The notes under the pieces were generated by a model. The model saw only the letters and a program-made list of their open reading frames with translations, ran no database searches and was not told the DNA's origin. A program made the translations under genes and the position numbers. Below, piece after piece: positions 59,084 through 64,000 of a DNA stretch of 64,000 nucleotides. The stretch comes from Streptomyces sp. NRRL B-1347 (lineage in GTDB: Bacteria; Actinomycetota; Actinomycetes; Streptomycetales; Streptomycetaceae), in the NCBI RefSeq assembly GCF_000720325.1, contig NZ_JOJM01000016.1:68761-132760 (forward strand), given 5' to 3'. The first letter of the stretch is position 1, and every line of letters begins with the position of its first letter.

Positions 59084-62047
59084 TCAGTCCCCGGCGAGGC
59101 GTGCGGTGATGTCCCGGCCGAGGCTGGCCGCGACGGCCTTGTGCACCTCTTTGCCCAGGTCGGAGTTTGTCATCACGACGCATCCTGTGCCGGACCGCAG
59201 CCGCAGGGAGGTCAGCGCCCGGAAGCCGGGGGTCTGCCCGCCGTGGCCGAATTCCACGTCTCCGAGGGAGCTGTCGACGACCGTGCCGAGGCCGTAGAAA
59301 CTGCCGGGGAAGGCCTCGGTGAGCATCTCGCCCGCGAGCGGTCCCGGCAGCAGGTCACCGAGGCCGTTGCGGGTCCTGCGCAGCGCGCAGGCGAACTGGG
59401 CGAGGTCGGCGGCCGTGCTCCACAGCCCGGTGCCGGCCCGCGCGGGGCGACAGCGGTGGCCGCCGTGCAGCGCCTCGCCGTGCCGGTCGTGCCCCGCGGC
59501 GACGTCCGCGCCGGTGCCCGCGGTGAAGGCGCTGTCCCGCATGCCGAGCTCCTGGAACACCAGCTCGTCGACGAGCTTGCCGATCTCCTGCCCGGTCACG
59601 TCGGTCAACAGCTGTTCGACGAAGGCCCATTGGCTGCCCGCCTTGCGGAACACCGACCCCGGCTCGGCCTCCGCCTCGACGTCGTCGAGTACGTCGGACA
59701 CGGTGGGCATGGCCTCGTCGGGGTGCCACCACGTGGCCGACGCCGACGACAGGCCCGCGGTGTTCGACAGACAGTGCCGCAGGGTGACCCGGCCGCCACC
59801 GGGCAGCCGTGGCACGGTCCGCCCGGTCAGGTGCTCGTCGAGGGGCGCGTCCAGGGCGAGCGGCCCGTCGGCGACGAGGCGCAGGGCGGCGAGCGCGATG
59901 ACGTGCTTGCTGATCGACCCGGCCTGGAAGCGGGTGCGCAGGGTGACGGGCGCGCCCGTGTCCAGGGACCGCACGCCGTGCACGTGCAGGGCCGCGACCT
60001 CCCCGCTCCGCAGGACGGCGACGGCCGCGCCGGGGATGCCGTGCGCCGCCATGACGTCCTCGATGTCGGCCGCGGTCCTGCCGGCGTTCACCGGCGCACC
60101 GGCCCGTGGCCTGCCGCCCGCGCCACCGTCCGGCTCGCTCCCTTCGCCGGGCCCGCCGTCGCCGCCCCCGCCCGCGCGGGCGTCGTGGGCTGCGTGGTCA
60201 TCGTGGGGAGCGCCTGCATCGTCTCCTGCTCCGTAGGTCGCGGTGGTCCCGTCGATCGCGGCTCCGAGGTCCGCGATGGTCACGCTGTCCAGGAGCATCC
60301 GCAGGGTCACGGTGAGTCCCGCCCGCCGCCCTGCGGCGAGGACGTGCACGATGCGCATGGAGTCGACCCCGAGGTCGGCGAGCCGGTCGTGCGCGCCGAC
60401 GCCGGGGACGCCGAGCACCTCGGCGCACACGTCGGCGAGCAGCCGCTCGGTGCGGGTACGGGGTGCCTGGTAGGCGCGGTCGGCGACGAGCGCCGTGCGC
60501 TGGGGCGCGGGCAGGGCCGCGCGGTCGACCTTGCCCGCGGCGTTCAGCGGCAGCCGGTCGAGCAGGACGAAGCCCGTGGGCACCATGTACGCGGGCAGCC
60601 GCGCGGCGAGGTGGCGGCGCAGCTCGTCCTGCCCGGCCTCGGCGCGTTCGGGGCCACCGGCCGCCCCGGAGCCGCGGGCCGGGATGACGTACGCGACCAG
60701 CCAGGGTTCGCCCTGGCCGTCCTCGCGTGCGACGACGACGGCCGAGCCGACGCCGGGGTGGGTGACCAACTGCTCCTCGATCTCGCCGAGTTCGACGCGG
60801 TAGCCGCGGATCTTCACCTGGTGGTCGGTGCGGCCGAGGTACTCCAGGTCGCCGTCGGCGCGGAAACGGACCAGGTCACCGGTGCGGTACATGCGCGATC
60901 CCGGCGGCCCGCCGAGCTCCTCCGGCAGGAAGCGTCCGGCGGTCAGACCGGGCCGGCCCACGTAGCCGCGGGCCACGCCCGTGCCCGCCAGGTACAGCTC
61001 GCCGGTGACGCCGACCGGCACGGGTTGGAGCGCGCTGTCGAGCACGTACGCGCGGGTGTTGTGGATCGGCCGCCCGACCGGCATGTCCGGGGTGCCCGGC
61101 GGCACTTCCCAGCCGGTGGACCAGACGGTCGTCTCGGTCGGCCCGTACAGATTGACCAGTCGGTGCACGTGGCCGCGCAGTTCGCGGCCGAGTGACGGCG
61201 GGCACGCCTCGCCGGTGGTCACCGCCGTGACGGGGCGGCTCGTGAACCCGGCCGCGAGCAGCAGTTTCCAGCCCGCGGGGGTGGCCTGGACGTGGGTGAC
61301 GCCGTGGGTGTCGACGAGGTCGAGCTGGGCGAGCGCGTCGCCGAGGCCGCTGTCGTCGACGAGCACCACGGAGCCGCCGGTGATCAGTGGCAGGTACAGC
61401 TCGGCGTACGAGATGTCGAAGGACACCGACGTCGCCGCGAGCCACACGTGGTCCGGTGCCGCGTCGAACCGCGCCCGCATCGAGAACAGCAGGTTCAGGA
61501 GCGAACCGTGGGCGATCTGCACGCCCTTGGGCCGCCCGGTCGAGCCTGAGGTGAAGAGTGTGTAGGCGAGGCCGTCCGGCGACGGCTTGCCCGCCGCCGG
61601 GGCGGCCGGGGCCGGGGCGACCGCGGCCGGTGCGGTGCCGGGCCGCCCCGTGATGCGCTCCCGGTCGCGGTCGAGGTCGAGGAGTTCGCCGTCGTACGCG
61701 TCCCCGAGCAGCCCGGCCAGGGTCCGCTGGGTGACGACGAGCCGTGCGCCCGCCGTGTCCAGCATGTAGGTCAGGCGCTCGGTGGGCATGGCGGCGTCGA
61801 GGGCCAGCTGGGAGCCGCCCGCCTTCCAGATGCCGAGGAGCACCGGGAGCAGCCAGGGGCCGCGCTCCAGGAGCACGCCGACCACGGACTCCGGGCCGAC
61901 GCCCGCGGCGCGCAGCTCGTGCGCGACGCGGTTGGCACGGGTGTCGAGGTCCCGGTAGGTCAGGACGGTCGATCCCGCCCGTACGGCGACCGAGTCCGGA
62001 AAGGCCGCGGCGGTCGCCGCGAAGACGTCGTGCACGCGCCTGCTCAT
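59084..62047 (-). CDS. NRPS adenylation-carrier protein fused to a C-terminal serine beta-lactamase/PBP-like domain
   Basis: This is a 987-residue NRPS protein. Residues 1-500 are an adenylation domain with LFTSGSTGRPKG (A3), LYGPTETT (A5), YRTGDLVRF (A7), VKIRGYRVELGEI (A8) and NAAGKVDR (A10). The carrier domain has LADLGVDSMRI with Ser563. After a Gly/Asp-rich linker (about 608-665) comes a beta-lactamase/DD-peptidase-like domain. It has SISK (Ser711, Lys714), TGLWSTAADLAQFACAL and GHGGQTPG (His935), but KAG (Lys802) where YxN is expected. It could release or cyclise the peptide like standalone PBP-type thioesterases. Its ATG overlaps the upstream NRPS stop by ATGA. Confidence 0.9.
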   Translation of the reverse strand: MSRRVHDVFAATAAAFPDSVAVRAGSTVLTYRDLDTRANRVAHELRAAGVGPESVVGVLLERGPWLLPVLLGIWKAGGSQLALDAAMPTERLTYMLDTAGARLVVTQRTLAGLLGDAYDGELLDLDRDRERITGRPGTAPAAVAPAPAAPAAGKPSPDGLAYTLFTSGSTGRPKGVQIAHGSLLNLLFSMRARFDAAPDHVWLAATSVSFDISYAELYLPLITGGSVVLVDDSGLGDALAQLDLVDTHGVTHVQATPAGWKLLLAAGFTSRPVTAVTTGEACPPSLGRELRGHVHRLVNLYGPTETTVWSTGWEVPPGTPDMPVGRPIHNTRAYVLDSALQPVPVGVTGELYLAGTGVARGYVGRPGLTAGRFLPEELGGPPGSRMYRTGDLVRFRADGDLEYLGRTDHQVKIRGYRVELGEIEEQLVTHPGVGSAVVVAREDGQGEPWLVAYVIPARGSGAAGGPERAEAGQDELRRHLAARLPAYMVPTGFVLLDRLPLNAAGKVDRAALPAPQRTALVADRAYQAPRTRTERLLADVCAEVLGVPGVGAHDRLADLGVDSMRIVHVLAAGRRAGLTVTLRMLLDSVTIADLGAAIDGTTATYGAGDDAGAPHDDHAAHDARAGGGGDGGPGEGSEPDGGAGGRPRAGAPVNAGRTAADIEDVMAAHGIPGAAVAVLRSGEVAALHVHGVRSLDTGAPVTLRTRFQAGSISKHVIALAALRLVADGPLALDAPLDEHLTGRTVPRLPGGGRVTLRHCLSNTAGLSSASATWWHPDEAMPTVSDVLDDVEAEAEPGSVFRKAGSQWAFVEQLLTDVTGQEIGKLVDELVFQELGMRDSAFTAGTGADVAAGHDRHGEALHGGHRCRPARAGTGLWSTAADLAQFACALRRTRNGLGDLLPGPLAGEMLTEAFPGSFYGLGTVVDSSLGDVEFGHGGQTPGFRALTSLRLRSGTGCVVMTNSDLGKEVHKAVAASLGRDITARLAGD

Positions 62048-63585
62048 TCCCACTCCATGTCGGTGTCGTTCCAGTCCAGGAGAAGCCGCGCGCGCTCGGC
62101 GTCCGTGAGGACGGCCGCGCGGGCGTCGCCGTCCGCGTCGGCCGCCATGGCCTCCAGGACGGCCCGGTACATCCCGGCGAGGCGTTCCGCGTTGGCGCGG
62201 TTGAGGCCGGTGCTCACGGCGCGCAGCACGAGCCTGCCGGGGACGTTCGCGATCGACATCGTGAACTCGTTGGAGCTGTCGCCCGCGCCCGCGCGGACGT
62301 CCACGGAGCCGGTGTCGACCTGGTGGAAGTCCTGGTAGCGGAACATGATGTCGAACAGCCGCCCGCTGCCCGCGAGGCGCTGCACGGCCGGCAGCGGGTA
62401 CCGCCGGTGGCGGTACACGTCGGCCTCGCGGTCGAACACCTGCCGCACGAGGTCGCGCCAGGTGTCGGCGGTGCGGTCGTGGGCGAACGGCAGGGTGTTC
62501 AGGAACATGCCGTACACCCGCTCGGCACCGGGGACCTCGGGCCGCGCGCTGTACAGGACGCCCGTGTGGAAGGCGTCCTCGTTCGTGACGGAGCTGAGCA
62601 CCTTCAGGTGCGCGGCCAGGAGGACGGCCTTGAAGGACGTGCCGGTGTCCGTGGCGAGCGCGCGCAGCGCGGGCTCGATGTCGCGGAACTCCACCGACAG
62701 TTTGAAGTCCTCGCGCGCCGCGGCCACGCCGTCGCCCCACTCGGCGGGCAGCGCGCACGGCGCGTGGCCTTCGACGACGAGCCGCCAGTAGTCGCGGTCC
62801 TCCGTCGAGTCGAGCGCGGCGAGTTCGGCGGCGACGAAGTCCGCGTACCGCACCGGCATCGGCTCCTCCGGTTCGGGCTCCGCCTCCTCGGCGTACGCGC
62901 GGTACGCGTTCAGGACCTCCATGAGGAGCGACTGCTGGCTCCAGCCCTCCGTGATGGCGTGGCAGTGCGTGAAGCCGAGGTGCCAGGCCTCGTCGGACTC
63001 GACGAGTGCGGAGATCCGCAGGAGCGGCGGCCGCGAGACGTCGAACAGCTCGGCGCGCTCCCGCACGATGTGCGCGCGCCGCCCCTCCTCGAACTCCTCG
63101 GGCGTCGTGCCGCGCAGATCGTGCACGACGACGCTCGTGGCGGCCTCCGGGTGCACCAACTGGAGGGGCATCTCGTACGTTTCGAGCGCGAAGGACGTCC
63201 GCAGCATCTCGTGCCGGGCGATCACGGTCCGGGCGGCGTGGGCGAGCGCGCCCGCGTCGAACGGCATGCCGTCCTTGATCCGGAACGTGGACGTGTTGTG
63301 GTACTTGTTCAGGCCGTCGTCGGAGAGCATCTCCAGCAGCATGCCGAGCTGGACCTGGGAGAGCGGATAGGCGTCGACGACGTCCGCGGGCAGCGCCTCG
63401 CGCACGCTCCGCGGGACGAGCGCGAACGGCGCGATGCCCTCCGGCTCGGGAGCGCTGCCGCCGGTGCCGAGCGCGGCGGCGAGTCCCGCCACCGTCCGGT
63501 ACCGGAACACATCGCCCACGCCCGCCTCGAAGCCCTGCGCCCGCAACGCGCCGACCAGGGCGATCGCCTTGATCGAGTGCCCGCG
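62044..63585 (-). CDS. NRPS, C-terminal part: carrier protein and condensation domain (5' part disrupted)
   Basis: In this frame the protein resumes at RGHSIKAIALVGALRAQGF, the phosphopantetheine Ser region of a carrier domain. A condensation domain follows: YPLSQVQLGMLLEML (C1), RHEMLRTSF (C2), the active-site block THCHAITEGWS (C3), MFLNTLPFAHDRTAD (C5) and YPLPAVQRL (C6). C3 reads C-H-x-x-x-E-G, keeping the catalytic second His but changing the first His and the Asp. The protein ends at DWNDTDMEWE and overlaps the downstream gene, so its condensation domain should act with that adenylation-carrier module. Confidence 0.82.
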   Translation of the reverse strand, partial: RGHSIKAIALVGALRAQGFEAGVGDVFRYRTVAGLAAALGTGGSAPEPEGIAPFALVPRSVREALPADVVDAYPLSQVQLGMLLEMLSDDGLNKYHNTSTFRIKDGMPFDAGALAHAARTVIARHEMLRTSFALETYEMPLQLVHPEAATSVVVHDLRGTTPEEFEEGRRAHIVRERAELFDVSRPPLLRISALVESDEAWHLGFTHCHAITEGWSQQSLLMEVLNAYRAYAEEAEPEPEEPMPVRYADFVAAELAALDSTEDRDYWRLVVEGHAPCALPAEWGDGVAAAREDFKLSVEFRDIEPALRALATDTGTSFKAVLLAAHLKVLSSVTNEDAFHTGVLYSARPEVPGAERVYGMFLNTLPFAHDRTADTWRDLVRQVFDREADVYRHRRYPLPAVQRLAGSGRLFDIMFRYQDFHQVDTGSVDVRAGAGDSSNEFTMSIANVPGRLVLRAVSTGLNRANAERLAGMYRAVLEAMAADADGDARAAVLTDAERARLLLDWNDTDMEWE

Positions 63586-64000
63586 ACGGCACCATGTACT
63601 CCGGCAGCACCGCCGACAGCGCCTCGGCAAGGCCTTCGCTCTCGCCGACGACGTACGCGATCAACTGCTGCTCATCCGACACGATGACCGCGGCGTCGGA
63701 CACCGACGCCTGTGCCACGAGGGCGGCACGGATCTCCCCGAGCTCGATGCGGTAGCCACGGATCTTCACTTGGTCGTCGATGCGGCCCAGGAAGTCCACG
63801 GCCCCGTCGGCCCGCCACCGGACCAGGTCACCCGTCCGATAGAGGCGCTCACCCGGCCCGCCGTACGGATCGCCTCGGTCGGACCGTACTCATTGACGAC
63901 CTGACCGTCCCCGAGCAACCACACATTCGGCACCACCAGGTCGAACGCCACGGATGAAAACACCGGCGCGCCACCCGAACCCGACGACGCCAGCTCACGC
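63583..64000 (-). pseudogene. NRPS adenylation-domain pieces with internal gaps and frame changes (decay or misassembly)
   Basis: Reading the minus strand from the window end, SSVAFDL (A4) is followed after about 20 residues by NEYGPTE (A5), although about 100 residues normally separate them. Directly after GPTEA the homology moves to another frame at YGGPGERLYRTGDLVRW (A6/A7), losing about 60 residues. It continues through VKIRGYRIELGEI (A8) to LPEYMVP (A9). There it changes frame again to GHS of the carrier domain, losing A10 and half the carrier. Three breaks within 400 bases cannot encode a working domain. Confidence 0.75.

Overview
The window is high-GC actinobacterial DNA of Streptomyces type. 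The evidence is the extreme G/C at third codon positions, frequent GTG/TTG starts, purine-rich ribosome sites or leaderless starts, mycothiol- and F420-linked enzyme families, a chromosomal SAV_915-type protein, SARP regulators, and the dispersed intergenic element GCGCCC-TGTAG-GGGCGC-GGGGAACTGCGCG. No rRNA, tRNA, CRISPR array or complete insertion sequence was recognised.

Bases 1-24,400 hold mostly housekeeping and accessory single genes. They comprise the end of a biotin operon (bioA-bioD), a small methyltransferase, a VOC protein, a Fic-like toxin with its ribbon-helix-helix antitoxin, a MacB/FtsX-type ABC exporter, an F420-type LLM oxidoreductase, two overlapping CNNM/CBS membrane proteins, an orphan holin, a LysR regulator, a maleylpyruvate-isomerase-like enzyme, an SGNH hydrolase, purB, lysA with a SAV_915 partner, and a stripped-down kdp locus. 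That locus has only kdpE and kdpB, without kdpA, kdpC or kdpD. An SDR and a GNAT protein follow.

Bases 24,400-31,300 carry a methylmalonyl-CoA mutase operon: mutA, mutB, the G-protein chaperone meaB and a 3-hydroxyisobutyryl-CoA hydrolase-like gene, with overlapping or closely packed ORFs. It links propionyl-CoA/valine metabolism to succinyl-CoA and the polyketide extender pool. Bases 31,300-53,000 hold an ABC-2 exporter divergent from a NarL-type two-component pair, a ROK repressor, a GntR/UTRA regulator with a DasR-like palindrome in its promoter, an ECF41/SigJ sigma factor divergent from an alpha/beta hydrolase, a twice-deleted VOC pseudogene, a Tat-exported PhoD phosphatase, an ACT-GNAT fusion, a TetR/oxidoreductase pair, a DUF885 peptidase, a divergent rhodanese/Lrp pair, sbcCD and a YigZ protein.

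Bases 53,400-64,000 are the edge of a nonribosomal peptide cluster. A 1110-residue SARP-NB-ARC-TPR activator with an in-frame TTA codon (predicted bldA control) converges on a second, 618-residue SARP-NB-ARC regulator. A perfect 18-bp inverted repeat separates that regulator from an NRPS transcribed towards it. The last NRPS gene is an unusual adenylation-carrier protein fused to a C-terminal serine beta-lactamase/PBP-like domain, a candidate in-line peptide-releasing or cyclising domain. Its SxxK and HGG motifs are present, but the usual Tyr is a Lys. The preceding NRPS gene ends in a carrier-condensation pair and has several missing adenylation segments and frame changes in the final 420 bases, which look like repeat-collapse misassembly or decay.
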